From Haplosporangium gracile (lineage: Eukaryota; Mortierellomycota; Mortierellomycetes; Mortierellales; Mortierellaceae), in NCBI GenBank assembly GCA_015499985.1, contig JAAAUF010000321.1, positions 3,781 through 39,867 of the forward strand: a stretch of 36,087 nt of DNA, given 5' to 3'. Within the stretch, counting starts at the first letter, position 1, and each line of letters opens with the position of its first letter. Shown here piece after piece: positions 22,897 to 34,200 of the stretch. Under the pieces are notes generated by a model. That model searched no databases, was not told where the DNA came from, and saw only the letters and a list, made by a program, of their open reading frames with translations. The position numbers were made by a program, and so were the translations under genes.

Positions 22897-23822
22897 CACC
22901 ACAACCACTCCGCCATTTTTTTGGAAGAATACTTTACGCTTTCAAAAATGGTGGGGCACTTTGCGTTATTAAGGATATCCATCGCACGAAACACAACATA
23001 CATGCATCTCATGAACTAAATGCACCCTTACTCTCCATTTTTTTATATTTGATTGCTGTTCAAGGCAACGAGAGACAACGAAAAAGCCATTGAATCGAAT
23101 GGTTTTGACCATGACAAAAATAAGTGAAGTACAGGTCACCTCAACCATTTCTCATATCCCACGCGCCCTTTTAATCATTTAAAAGCAAGTGTTTATTTTC
23201 TGCACTTTCAGCGAAGTCACGACATGAACCTCTACTTCCTGTCAGCTTGGTTTTGAAAGAAATCCAGGGAAGGAAGGAAGTTTGGCGTTATTTTTTTTTT
23301 CATCGGGAATGTCACCCCTGGCATCGCTGCAAACATTCTTTTGGCCTCCCCGGACGCTTTCTCCGTGAACGCAAGGGCCAACATAGCAGGCGTCTATCAT
23401 ATAAATAAAGAGAGCGGTGTTCAGAGTGTCAGAAGCGAGGTATCTTTACAAAGTGCACCTCCAACGCAAACCTCGCCCTTTGGTTTTAATCCCTTGACAA
23501 TACGAAAAAAAAATACTTCTTCGAGACCATTGATGACCGTTGAAGAGACACAACCACTGTAAAGGCCTCTTCACTGCTCTGAATAGGGCCAGTAGTCATT
23601 CTGTTTTCACATTTTGGCAACCCTTTGAATGCCAAGGTTATGATATCACAAAATTGGAACGTCTCTTTCCAAACTTCAACAAAGTCCTTGTCCGGCGCTA
23701 TTATTTTAAAAAAAGAAAAGGTGTTTTTGAAAAAAAATCTAGTTTCTTTTACATAAGATACTCAAGTGTAAGCCCCCATTGATTTGTCTTTTTGTCTTTT
23801 TTTTTTTTTTATTTTTTTTAAG

Positions 23823-24040
23823 CGTTCGCTTGCTTTCTTTACCTGATGATGCGAAAGTGACATGGACTTCGACGGTATCAGAGTATGTATAGGCGTCGTT
23901 CTGCCCAGTCGCACCCGGCTCTGAAGACAACTTGAAGCAATACCGTTTCAAGACCGAAGAAGGCGACGCTAAAACAGTGTTCTTGCCCACAGATCCGTCT
24001 GTCGTACGAATATACAACAACTATTTTCGACAAAAAAAAA
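23823..24040 (+). pseudogene. Coding-like patch, possibly a relic exon
   Basis: After a polypyrimidine run and AG (23821-23822), the plus strand has a frame with strongly protein-like codon choice: LPDDAKVTWTSTVSEYV, then a TAG at 23890-23892, then the same frame continues through APGSEDNLKQYRFKTEEG and VFLPTDPSVVRIYNNYF into an A run. A neighbouring open frame at 23540-23767 ends at a possible GTAAGC donor, but its phase does not fit. The minus strand also has open frames here (DAYTYSDTVEVHVTFASSG), so even the strand is uncertain. I do not recognise the family. It may be a decayed gene, or a real gene whose structure I have missed. Confidence 0.3.
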
Positions 24041-25017
24041 AACGACAAAGAAGGTTAAAAAACAAACATAAGGTAGGTGGTCATGCATGAATGTGCACAT
24101 GAAAAAAAAAGGACCGGACAAGAAAAATATAAAATAAAAATATAGGGTACATACGTTTCGACTCTCTGGAGAGTGCTTCAACAGAAATGGTAGCTTGACC
24201 AGGAGCGAGCTAGGTCTGACGGTGGTGGTGGTCCAAACCCGTTGTTGCCCTGTCCGGCTGTCCAAATGTACCAGCTAACAGTGACGGCAACAGCAATGTC
24301 AAAGATGGGACAACAGCAAGCATGTTGTTTTATTTTGTATAAAGGATATAGAAGAGTGGAATGTTTGTGTGTTTTTGTTTGGTGGTGAGTTGAGCTCCTC
24401 TCTCTTTTTGCTGCCGTTACAAAAACAGCAACCAGGAAAAAAAAAGAGGACTGTACTCAAAGTATCTGGTATGTAACAGGAAACACTGTTTTTTTTAGAG
24501 AAAGGGCGAAGGGAGTGAGGCGTTGAACGGGGCCAAGGGGAAAGAGTGGGGATTTTACTGCTTTTAAAAAAAAAAAGATGTGAGAAGAGTGTTTGAGAAA
24601 CAGCGTGTCCCCTTTCGGTGCCCATTGAGGTTTTCTGCGCCCTTCTTTTTGCTTGCTGTCATCCCTTGATATTATTTTTGTATGCAATGTATCGGGTCAA
24701 GAAACAGAAAGATATTCTGGCTTCAGACCTACCTAGAAGGTACGCAAGAAGAACGTAACCGTTGGTGATGCAGCCACCTTGTCCCATCTCCCCCTAGTCA
24801 CCTTCCATCTTCCCTTTGTTTTTCTATTGTTGTCTAGATAGCAATCACCGCACATGGTGAAACGACAGATAACTTTAAACGCGCTATTATTAAAGCTTCG
24901 GTAGAATAGTTAACAGAAACGCGACGCGGTTTCCTTGCCATGATACGCCAAAAAAAAAAAAAGATTTTCTACTTCATACGCAAAAAAAATGTACTTCAAA
25001 AACAACCTCCCTTACGC

Positions 25018-28000
25018 CTATTCAGTCGTCTCAGCCATGGTCGAATCCTCCTCAGGAGTAGCCTCAGCACCCTCAGCATTCTCAGCTTCAGCAGCAACAG
25101 CAGCAGCAGCAGCAGCCTTGGCAACAGTGCCCTTAGCTCCACCCTCAACAACATGAGGAGCATCAACACAATCAACACCCAATCGCATCGCTAAACTCCT
25201 ACGCTCCTGCTTATTCAACAACATGTTAAAGCTCACCTGAGCCTTCCAAACCGGGAACACAAGTTTGCCCTTCACAAAGCCCGTCAACCCCTGGCCCTCC
25301 CACCGAGGGTTGGGCTGGTCCTTGTTCTCTTCCAGTTCGGGGTCGAATTCAAAAATACAGCATCCCGTCTGGAGATCGGTCAGTTTCTGTTGGATTGCCT
25401 CCGGGAACTCGGAGATTTTGGGATAAGGCGATTGGAGGAGGGTGATGACTTCCTTGAGCTGGACGGCCATCACGCGGGCGGTCGAGACGAATTGACGCAT
25501 CAGAGCGATTCCCTCGCTGTGGACTCTGAATGAGCACTCTGTAGGCGAGTTCGAGTCCTGACGAATAAAAGTCCTGACTCCTGTGTTCACCACCTATTAG
25601 AAGCATGGGCTGTTAGGAACCGAATTGTGCTCAATCATTGCCAAAATCAATAGCCATATTTAATTGCAACAAGAAGTACCTTGAGGCGATGGATCTCTTC
25701 AGACTGAAGGATGCTCTTGACGGCCTCACTGACAAAGTAGATGGTCTTGTTCTTCTCGCCCTCAGAGCGGACCAGGAACTGATCCTTGGGGAACTTTTCA
25801 TCCAACCCATAGAACCGCGAGAACAACTGCACATCGGCATTCTCGGCATCCAAGAACAAGAAGGGCTCCTCCTTGGGTCCAGGTGCACCGAAACGCTCAG
25901 AGCGCGACATGCGGGGCTTCTTGACCTCGGTGGTGTCGGATCCTGCAGGCGAGTCCAGCTTGTGCTTATCTCCAGTGGTGACCTTGTCTTCTTCCTCCTG
26001 AGTATCCTCCTGTGTGTCCTCCTTGGCTTCTGACATGTCCTCAGAAGCGGGGGTGGCAACAGCAGAAGAGGCGGCAGTAGCGGCGGCGGCTTCAGCGGCG
26101 GCTTCGGCAGCGGCAGCTCTGCCAGGGTTGGGGACAACAAAAGGAGCAGTCTTCTTCAAAACAGCAACGAAGAATCCTCCAGTGTCCTGCAAGTGAGGGT
26201 AGATACGAAGACTAGAGTATCACAAATGAAATCAAACGCGAGTTAGAAATATGCAGTTATCATCCTTACCATCAAAACCAAGCAGATTGCAAAAAATAAA
26301 AAAGGAAGATTTTACCATCTCTCCAAGTGAAGCTCGCTAGCATTGGCGGGTGCCCACATGCTGGGGTAGAACTTGCCCTTGGCGTCTGCGGGAACATCCT
26401 CAAACTTTTCAACAACCTGACCCTCCTTGGTGAACATCTTCCAGGACGACAAGCCAGGGCGGCGCTTCAACAGGGGCAGCTCGTGGCTGACATCGACCAA
26501 CTCCAAGGATCCGTTGGCGCGGTTCAACATCTCGGCAACAACAGCCTCGTTCTCCATGGGGTTGAATGAGCAAGTCGAGTAAACAATACGCCCGCCAACC
26601 TTGAGCATCTGAACTCCACGCTGCAAAATCGTCACCTGTGTTCTATTAGACAACGCGTAAAGTAATCCCGGTTAATATAATTCATATCTACCTTAGGATA
26701 GTTGAAGCAAAAGTAATCGATTTTTCCTATCCAACTCCAACTTACTGGTGAAGTCCCATAGCGCCTCCATGCGTCCACTTATTCCAGACCATAGGATTCT
26801 TACGCAAAGTAGCGTCACCACTGCAGGGGACATCAGCTAAGACACGGTCAAACTCAAAGGGAACGACCTCTCCTGACTTGTTGGGGGCCAACTTCAACGA
26901 AGGCATCATCGAGGCGTCGTGGTTGGTGACCATCAAGCAGGGGCTCTGAAGACGCTTGGTCTGGTGGATCAACATATGGCTGCGTCTGTAATCGGCATCG
27001 TTGGCAAGAATCAATCCAGCTGTTTTTGATTTTTCCGAATGAGGTGTCCCGTATTCCATGTGTCCGTGATATCCATGATCCGATGTTTCCAGTGCAGTAA
27101 GTGAAATAATTAATGGAAGAGTCAACGTTAATACACCGCACGTAGGATACAATATGTTCCTGGGATTACGAGGTCAACACAACAGAGTAAAAAGACCATT
27201 CTTACATGGAACGACCTGGTGCTGCTCGTTGGCGTGAACCATCTCAATGATCTGAGCAGTCTTGGATCCAGGAGCAGCGCACATATCCATGACCTATATG
27301 ATATTCGATCCAAAAAAAGTGTTGATATGCGTCAGTCATTCTGCGCGCAGGCTGCGGATAGCTCTTGTGTCGTCATAAACCAAATCGCTCCATGATAAAC
27401 ACTTACCCAGTGCTGAGGCTGAACATCAAGAAGAAGAGGTGGGATCATAGAGACAGCTTCCTGACGAGAGATATTTCCAACCTCGGTCTCGGCGACCAAG
27501 AACTGATGGAACTTGGCATACTCGGGCGACTTCTTCAAAAGCGTGCGGGGAACATCGTAGTGCCATCCCAGATCGTCAGGGTACCAGGCCAGGGGGCGAG
27601 GTGGGTCGGCGACGGTGCCGTCGACGGAGATGTTGCTCAAGTGGGGGACGAATGCGTTCTTGACCGTGTCACGGATCTCTACCGCGTGGCTATCAGATCA
27701 ATGACCAATTAAGTGAGGCTAATGATTAGATACTGATCAACTTTGATCACTTTTGGCTCTTGTTAAAAATACTTTTATTTCTTTTGCAACTGCCAAATAA
27801 ATATACATGGACATGATAAGATGATAGAACAGAGGAACAAACCTGCGAGTGCCGGTGATACGGAAGGTGGTGGGGAGGGTGACCTTGAGGTGGTTCCAGA
27901 AGACGGGCCATTCCTCGTCGGACATGATGTTCTGGGCCTTGTAGTACTCCTCCATCTGCTCATTCTCCTTCTTGACCTCGGCGTAGACCTCGTTGGGATC

Positions 28001-28051
28001 GCGCTCCTTGCGCGGAGGCGCGTTCTTGCGTTTTGAGAATCGGCGACCCAT
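25018..28051 (-). CDS. TRM4: NSUN2/Trm4-type RNA cytosine-C5 methyltransferase
   Basis: Seven exons on the minus strand: 28051-27843, 27689-27407, 27293-27206, 27019-26746, 26642-26316, 26211-25680 and 25593-25018. All phases agree and the product is about 762 residues, close to human NSUN2 (767) and somewhat longer than yeast Trm4 (684). The N-terminus MGRRFSKRKNAPPRK is basic, as in nuclear family members, followed by the conserved FRITGTR segment. The SAM-binding core shows MCAAPGSKTAQ (about 168), the Asp-rich loop LANDADYRRSHML, the Cys motif ADVPCSGDA (Cys near 259), and the catalytic motif YSTCSFNPMENEA (Cys near 308). Next come CLRIYPHLQDTGGFFVAVL and a C-terminal RNA-binding part. 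The last ~40 residues are Ala/Glu-rich. It makes 5-methylcytosine in tRNA using S-adenosylmethionine, mainly in the nucleus. It is divergently arranged with the Myb-repeat gene, with 223 bases between start codons. The first donor (GTTTGT) is weak; the others are good. Confidence 0.95.
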
Positions 28052-28207
28052 GACTTTTGTGTTGGTTGTTGAAAGGAGTGGGGAGGAGAGGGTATGAAAT
28101 GAAGAATGAAAAAACGGAATGCCCGGTGGTCGCGCCCTTTGACTCCTCTCGAACACTCTCAAAAAAAAAGAGTGCGCCTCCAAATTAAGAAGCAGTCACT
28201 GTTGTTT

Positions 28208-28250
28208 GGTTGACGAATGGGTGCCCCTTTGTCGCACCCATTCGTCAACC
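28208..28250. repeat. Perfect 17-bp inverted repeat with 9-base loop
   Basis: The left arm 28208-28224 (GGTTGACGAATGGGTGC) is the exact reverse complement of the right arm 28234-28250, separated by nine bases (28225-28233). It lies in the spacer between the divergent methyltransferase and Myb-repeat genes, 25 bases before the Myb ATG, so it would form a stable stem near the 3' end of the Myb 5' leader. It is not followed by a T run and has no terminator role in a eukaryote. It could be a protein-binding palindrome, a translation-blocking hairpin, or a small foldback-element relic. Confidence 0.95.
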
Positions 28251-28274
28251 CTTTTACATTCACAACAACGCCCC

Positions 28275-31034
28275 ATGCACAAGGTCATATACAGGATACG
28301 ACAAGGCTCTCCACCAACACGGATAATAGGAACCGCAGCGAGGACCTCTTTCAGTTGGGCGCACGATCGATCCTATGCCGTAATATCTTTCGACCTACTT
28401 CCTTCTGCTACGCCAGGCAATACCTTGTTCTCGACTCGCCCACTCTTCGCCCTATCTCCGAGCGCGTCCACTGGCAAATATCGATACTCGACCAACGCAC
28501 AACAAGCCCTCAACATACCCTCAACATCAATACCACAGCATCAACACCCCTCCTCCAATTTATCGATACCATCCAGCCCCCTCCTTACCTTCTCAAAACC
28601 TTCACCTTCAAAACTCTCACCACCAAAACAATCGCGCAAAAAAACAGTCTACGAATGGACCCCAGAACTAGACGCAATGATAATCGCCATGAACCAGACC
28701 CACTCAATCGACTGGCGGACTATCGGGAAACTCCTCGATCGCCCCTATACGACTTGCTACAGTCGGTACCTCAGTAATATCAAGCCTGTTCTCGATAAGG
28801 GGGGTACCTTGCAAGAGATCCAGGATCAGGAGAGGTTGGAGCGGTGGGTTGAGGAGGGGTTGGAGATTATTCGGAAAAGGAGGGAGGTGTCGGCTGCGGC
28901 AGCAGGAGGGGGAGGAGGATCGAGGAAGGGTCGATCTGCGAAATCAGGAGCTGGAATAGGAGCAGGAATGGGCACCGCCGCATTCTCAGATTCAGAGGAG
29001 GAAGGAGGCGCTACTACCAGCAAGCGGACGAAATGGGACGCGACGATGGACAAGATGATCAAGGACATGGTCGCGGCAGGGAACTCATGGCTCGAGATCG
29101 GGCGCGCCGTCGGCCGACCCTTTTCGTCCTGTTACTCGCGGTATCATGCCAACCTCGATCCGGCCTTGGAGACTACCTGGTCCTCCGAATCGACCCAACG
29201 ACTCAAGGAACTGGCATTACAGGGCGTGTCGTGGAAGAAGATTTCGCAGGAACTCAAGATCAAGACGCTGATCTGTAAGGCCAAGTGGGCCGATATTGGG
29301 CGTGCCGAGTTGGCGGCCGCAGCTGCAGGATGCGACAATGGCAGTATATCTACCTCGGATCAGGAATGCCATCAGCGGCATTCGACACAAACAGGAGCAA
29401 GCAAGAGCAGCAGCAATAGGACCAAGATCGTGGTGTTCTCGATGGAAGAGTCAGCCTTAATTCTGGAGCTGGCTGAAAAACACGGTTCAGAGAATTGGGA
29501 TATGATCTTGCAAGATTTTCAACAACACTTCTTGAACGACACCACCACACCTTCGTCAACCACCACCGCCACGACAAAGTCCGGCAAGGGTAAGGGCAAG
29601 GGCAAGGGCAAGAAAGCCCCCCGCGAACGGATCCTGTCGATTACAATCCCGCACCTCCGTAAACAATACCTCCGCATCAGCCGAAACAAATCCTTCTGGA
29701 CTTTCGACCAAGAAACTGCGCTTATCCAACAAGTCCTCAAACACGGCATCGGCACTGACAGCAACAGCAGTATCAACAGTACCAACAGCAACCTTGACGA
29801 CCACTGGGCAGAAATCGCCCGCCAGACGGGCCCACATTCAGCGGAAGAATGCCGCACACACTGGAAGAACCTCGACATGCCCGTCATGCCCAACCTCAAT
29901 GCATGGACAAAAACCGAACAGGGCACCTTCTGGTCCGCATGGCGACAATTCGGTTCCGATTTTAAACGTATCTCGAAATTCTGTTCGAATCGGACTGCAG
30001 AAGATTGTCAGAGATACTTTGAGGGCATCACCAAGGGGTTTCCGAGTCCGGACCAGGAGCCGGACGCATACGCGGAGAAGATTGCGGATCTGCAAGAGAA
30101 CCTTCCCTATACCCGACAGAAGTATCTCTTTACAAAGGAGCGTTCTCAACGGTTACAGCGGACGATGCGGTTATGTCATCAGCGGTTTGGGGCATCGCCG
30201 ACCATGCATGCAGGGACCTGGCATTGGATCGCCAACAAGGTCCATCGCGGATTGTCCCCCGCATCATGTATCGAGCATTGGAACTACCTCCGCCAGAATC
30301 TTGACGTCATTCATGGCCCCCTCGAGGAAAACCAAACAACCCCCATCAAACCCATGACCCCCAACTCTTGGAGCCACGAGGAATCAAAACTCTTGGACCA
30401 GGGTATCCGCGAATTGGGGTCTAGCTGGTCAGACATCCAACACCGCTTCCTCCCCTGGCGAACCACCCGCTCCATACGTCAACGCTGGTTAATCATGTCC
30501 GACAAGGCCACAAAAGTCACTGAAGACGAGTACTATACCATCCTCGCTGCGGGACCCACAGCCGACTCGATCGATTACGAACACCTGACACAACACCATC
30601 TGCCAGGATGGAACCTCTCCCCCTGCCGCCGTGTGTTCGAGACAAGTTTCAAACACATTGTCAAAAACACGGTCTGGCAACCGGACGAGGACCGGTTATT
30701 GCTAGAGAGAACGATTGAGGAACGTGGGCGGGACTGGAATGCAATCGCGAAGAGCTTTAAGGGGATCCAACCGGCTATGGCGCCACTCTACGACCAGGCC
30801 ATGAAGCGCGAGGCAGAGGAGGCAAAGAGAAACGGCGGCAAGGTGTCAACGGGAGAACCGCCAACAAGGACTCAAAAGATGGCATGGCAATGTCGTCTCC
30901 GCTGGTGCCAGCTGGTCGAGCCCCTGATGCCCAAGGTCTCCATCGTCAATGTCACCGAGCGCAGCCGAAGCAGTATCCTCCGTATCTCCAAAAAGCTGCT
31001 TCAACCCCCCTCCTCTCCTTCCGCCTCTTCTTAA
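28275..31034 (+). CDS. Protein with about nine Myb/SANT-like repeats
   Basis: A single exon of 919 codons from the ATG at 28275; the frame is open further upstream but only through the promoter hairpin, with no earlier ATG. Residues about 125-919 hold roughly nine Trp-spaced helix-turn-helix repeats of the Myb/SANT type. Landmarks are YEWTPELDAMI, TKWDATMDKMI, TTWSSESTQRL, VVFSMEESALI, SFWTFDQETAL, NAWTKTEQGTF, YLFTKERSQRL, NSWSHEESKLL and TVWQPDEDRLL. Each is followed by a second Trp or aromatic residue and a recognition helix such as TTCYSRYLSNI or EECRTHWKNL. Lys/Gly- and Ala/Gly-rich linkers separate some repeats. Multi-Myb proteins bind DNA (SNAPC4 and Reb1/Bas1-type factors), but I cannot assign an orthologue. 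The first ~100 residues are Arg/Ser/Thr-rich, acid-poor and end in KYRYSTNAQ, like a mitochondrial presequence, so the protein may not be nuclear. AATAAA overlaps the stop codon. Confidence 0.85.
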   Translation: MHKVIYRIRQGSPPTRIIGTAARTSFSWAHDRSYAVISFDLLPSATPGNTLFSTRPLFALSPSASTGKYRYSTNAQQALNIPSTSIPQHQHPSSNLSIPSSPLLTFSKPSPSKLSPPKQSRKKTVYEWTPELDAMIIAMNQTHSIDWRTIGKLLDRPYTTCYSRYLSNIKPVLDKGGTLQEIQDQERLERWVEEGLEIIRKRREVSAAAAGGGGGSRKGRSAKSGAGIGAGMGTAAFSDSEEEGGATTSKRTKWDATMDKMIKDMVAAGNSWLEIGRAVGRPFSSCYSRYHANLDPALETTWSSESTQRLKELALQGVSWKKISQELKIKTLICKAKWADIGRAELAAAAAGCDNGSISTSDQECHQRHSTQTGASKSSSNRTKIVVFSMEESALILELAEKHGSENWDMILQDFQQHFLNDTTTPSSTTTATTKSGKGKGKGKGKKAPRERILSITIPHLRKQYLRISRNKSFWTFDQETALIQQVLKHGIGTDSNSSINSTNSNLDDHWAEIARQTGPHSAEECRTHWKNLDMPVMPNLNAWTKTEQGTFWSAWRQFGSDFKRISKFCSNRTAEDCQRYFEGITKGFPSPDQEPDAYAEKIADLQENLPYTRQKYLFTKERSQRLQRTMRLCHQRFGASPTMHAGTWHWIANKVHRGLSPASCIEHWNYLRQNLDVIHGPLEENQTTPIKPMTPNSWSHEESKLLDQGIRELGSSWSDIQHRFLPWRTTRSIRQRWLIMSDKATKVTEDEYYTILAAGPTADSIDYEHLTQHHLPGWNLSPCRRVFETSFKHIVKNTVWQPDEDRLLLERTIEERGRDWNAIAKSFKGIQPAMAPLYDQAMKREAEEAKRNGGKVSTGEPPTRTQKMAWQCRLRWCQLVEPLMPKVSIVNVTERSRSSILRISKKLLQPPSSPSASS

Positions 31035-31038
31035 TAAA
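31033..31038 (+). terminator. AATAAA overlapping the stop codon of the Myb-repeat gene
   Basis: The stop TAA (31032-31034) shares its last two bases with an AATAAA hexamer. If used, the 3' untranslated region would be only a few tens of bases, which suits the 174-base gap to the convergent Lon gene. Confidence 0.4.
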
Positions 31039-31208
31039 ACCCCTCCCTAATTTGATTTTCCTTCACGATTAATTACTTTTCGCGAGTGTGTGTGGACTAG
31101 TGCACAAAGCTGTGTAAAATGTAGTGGGAAAACGGGGAAAAAATGATATTCATAAAACTAATTTTCGCGACGTGAATTTTCTATACATAAAAAAGGTAGA
31201 TATGATTT

Positions 31209-34200
31209 TTACCACCTCAACTTGTTGTTCCAGTCAATGCCTGGGCCATCTCCTCCCTCATTCTTCTTGGATCTCCTCTCCCGGATCTCGTTCTTTCTAG
31301 GCTCCCGGTTATCGACCTCGTCCTCGGCTTCCTCTCCACCGGGCAACTCCTTCTGCCAGACGTTGTTGCCCTCGTTCTCCGACACTGAGTCACCAAAGAC
31401 AACCCGGTACACATCCTCGTACCACGCCGCAGGGACGCCCGTCACGCCCTCCTTGACATTCGCAGGGAGCTCTTCCCAGTCGGGCAAGTTGGCCTGAGGG
31501 AAGATCAGCGTCTTGACACCAGATCGCTTGGCCGCAATTGTCTTCTCTTTCAGACCACCAATCTTGAGAACCTTGCCCGTCAGCGTCAACTCTCCCGTCA
31601 TTGCAATAGTAGGATCCAGGGGCTTGTTGAGGGCGAGGGACAACAAGGAAGTCGTCATCGTGATACCAGCAGAAGGTCCGTCCTTGGGGGTAGCGCCCTC
31701 GGGGACATGGAGATGAATCGCAGCCTTATTGAAGAATCGGTTCTCGGGGAAGCGACGACCGACCAGGTTCTTGGCGAACGTGTACGCGATCGATGTCGAC
31801 TCCTTCATCACATCACCCATCTGTCCGGTCCTCAAAAAGTTGGGGCGCGACTTTTCAGAGAGACCACCGTCCAAGCATGACTCAATATAGAGAGCAGATC
31901 CTCCCATCGACGTCCAGGCAAGACCCATCACCACTCCAGCAGGGGTAGCATCGTAGAGTCGGTCAGCCTGGAAGACAGCGGGTCCAACATAATCCTTCAA
32001 GTTATCGGCAGTGATGTCAACCTTGACATCAGACGAGACCTCGAGCTTGGCCTTCTTGTCCTCCTTCTTCTCGATCTCCTGCTGCTTCAAGACATCGGTA
32101 TCGTCCAGCAAAACCTCGTCAGGAGTATCCTTCACAATTCCTGCCAAGGGTTTGCTGTCACCGTCCTTGGAATCGGCCTCCTTCTTCTTGGGCTCCACAC
32201 GCTCGACCTCGGGCATCTCTTGGACAATCTTGAACGCGGCCTTACGGAAGACCTTGTCAATCTGCTTCTTCAAGTTACGAACACCGGACTCTCTACAGTA
32301 GTTCTTGATCAGAGCCTCGATGGCATCGTCGTGAAGAGTGACATTGGCACCCTCAAGACCTGCAGTCTCCTTGGCTGTGGGGGCCAAGTAGCGGGAAGCA
32401 ATGGCGACTTTCTCGTCCGAAATGTATCCTGAGAGCTGAATCACCTCCATACGATCCAGAAGGGGTCCGGGAATGGTGTCGAGAACGTTGGCTGTGCAGA
32501 CAAACAAAACCTTGGACAGATCGATTGGCACATCCATGTAGTGATCCAAGAATGAGCCATTCTGCTCAGGATCCAGCAACTCCAGAAGAGCAGAGGCGGG
32601 GTCTCCCTGATGTCCACGTCCAACCTTGTCGACTATCATTGTGATAATGTTGAATCAAAGTCAGTAAATACTTTATAAACACATATCTGAATAACAGAAA
32701 CAAAGTCTTTAACAACAGTAGCTTACCCTCGTCGATCAAGATAAGTGGGTTCTCGGTCTGGACACGCTTGAGAGCCTGAACGACCTTTCCGGGCATGGCT
32801 CCAACATATGTACGGCGATGACCCTTGATCTCGGCCACGTCCGTCAATCCTCCGACACTGAATCTGTAAAACTCGCGATCCAATGCACGCGCAATCGATT
32901 TACCGATCGACGTCTTTCCAACACCTATTTGCTCAAAAAATGGTGGCGTTAATTTTCCAAATATGGTCAATTTTTTTTGATGCGATCAGTGATTAATTAG
33001 TTCAAGACTGATACAAAGCATGGTAGCATACCTGGTGGTCCGACAAGACAGATAATCTTGCCCTCAACGGTGCCGCGAAGACGGCCAACAGCAATGAACT
33101 CCAGAATACGATCCTTGACATCCTTGAGTCCATAGTGGTCCTCGTCAAGGACGCGGACAGCATGGCGGATGTCATAGTTCTCGGGAGAGCGAACGCCCCA
33201 TGGAACATTGGTCAGCCAGTCCAGGTAGTTCCTTGTCACATTGAACTCGGACGCCGCTGGTTCCAAATGCTCAAGCTTGGTGATTTCCTAAAAAATGATA
33301 AAAAAAATAATGACAAAATGTATCAGCTGTCCGTGTAGAAAACACATGAATGCAGGCAAAGAGTAATAGCAAAATAATTTGATATCGAAATAAAAGCACA
33401 TACCTCGTCGAAAACCTTCTTAACCTGCTCTGGCATAGCCAACTTGATGCCCTTCTCTCTGAACTTTTCAATCAGCTTGTCCTTGCCGTCCGACTCGATG
33501 CCCAGCTCCTTCTTAATTCCCTTGAGCTGTTCCATCAAGTAGTACTCGCGCTGACGCTTGGCAATCTTGTTCTCGACATCCTTGCTGATCTTGCTCTGGA
33601 GCTGAGCATTCATCAACTCCTTCTTGAGGACCAAAAGAGCCTTCTGCATCCTGTCTTCAATTGAGAGAGACTCCAAGACAGACTGCAACTCTTCGGGATC
33701 ACCCTGGGAGACAGCGGTTGCAAAATCGGCAAGCTTGGCAGGCTCCTCGAAAACATTGCCAGCGGACTGTGACATTGAAAAGTTGGCGATCTGATCGCGG
33801 AAGAGAGGGTTCAGGGAGGCGATATCCTTGAAAACGGCAACAATCTCGGAAGTGATGGCACGGATGACCTGATTCTTGCGGTTGTAAGGCTCGTCGACCA
33901 TGTTTTCGACATTCGAAAGAGTGACGGCATACTCCTTGGCCAAGAAGGCGGTTGGCAAGTGCTGAGGATCCTTAGAGGCATCTGAGGCAGCAGCGGCCTC
34001 GTCAACAGGCGTTCCATCAATTGCTCCCGCCTCTGCTCCAGTTGATTTGTCGACGACGGTAGAGGTGACTTCTGGGATGATTGTTGCAGTTGGAGTCGTG
34101 TCTTCGACTTTGATGGTGAGAGGCTGAGATTTTTCGGCGGCTCCTTCACCAGCCTCCTTGATGAGCAATCCTTCGCGTGGAGCCTCGGATCCGTCGGGGA

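Larger units (their letters stand above)
22441..25017. other. AT-rich spacer between convergent SPT5 and NSUN2-like genes, with assembly gap
   Basis: No intact gene is found. The SPT5 poly(A) signal lies near the left end and the N gap at 22887-22896. Poly-A and poly-T runs are frequent. Between about 23540 and 24300 there are coding-like patches on both strands, interrupted by stops and phase breaks, that I could not join into a gene. The rest up to 25017 has no recognisable content beyond the 3' flank of the methyltransferase gene. Confidence 0.6.
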
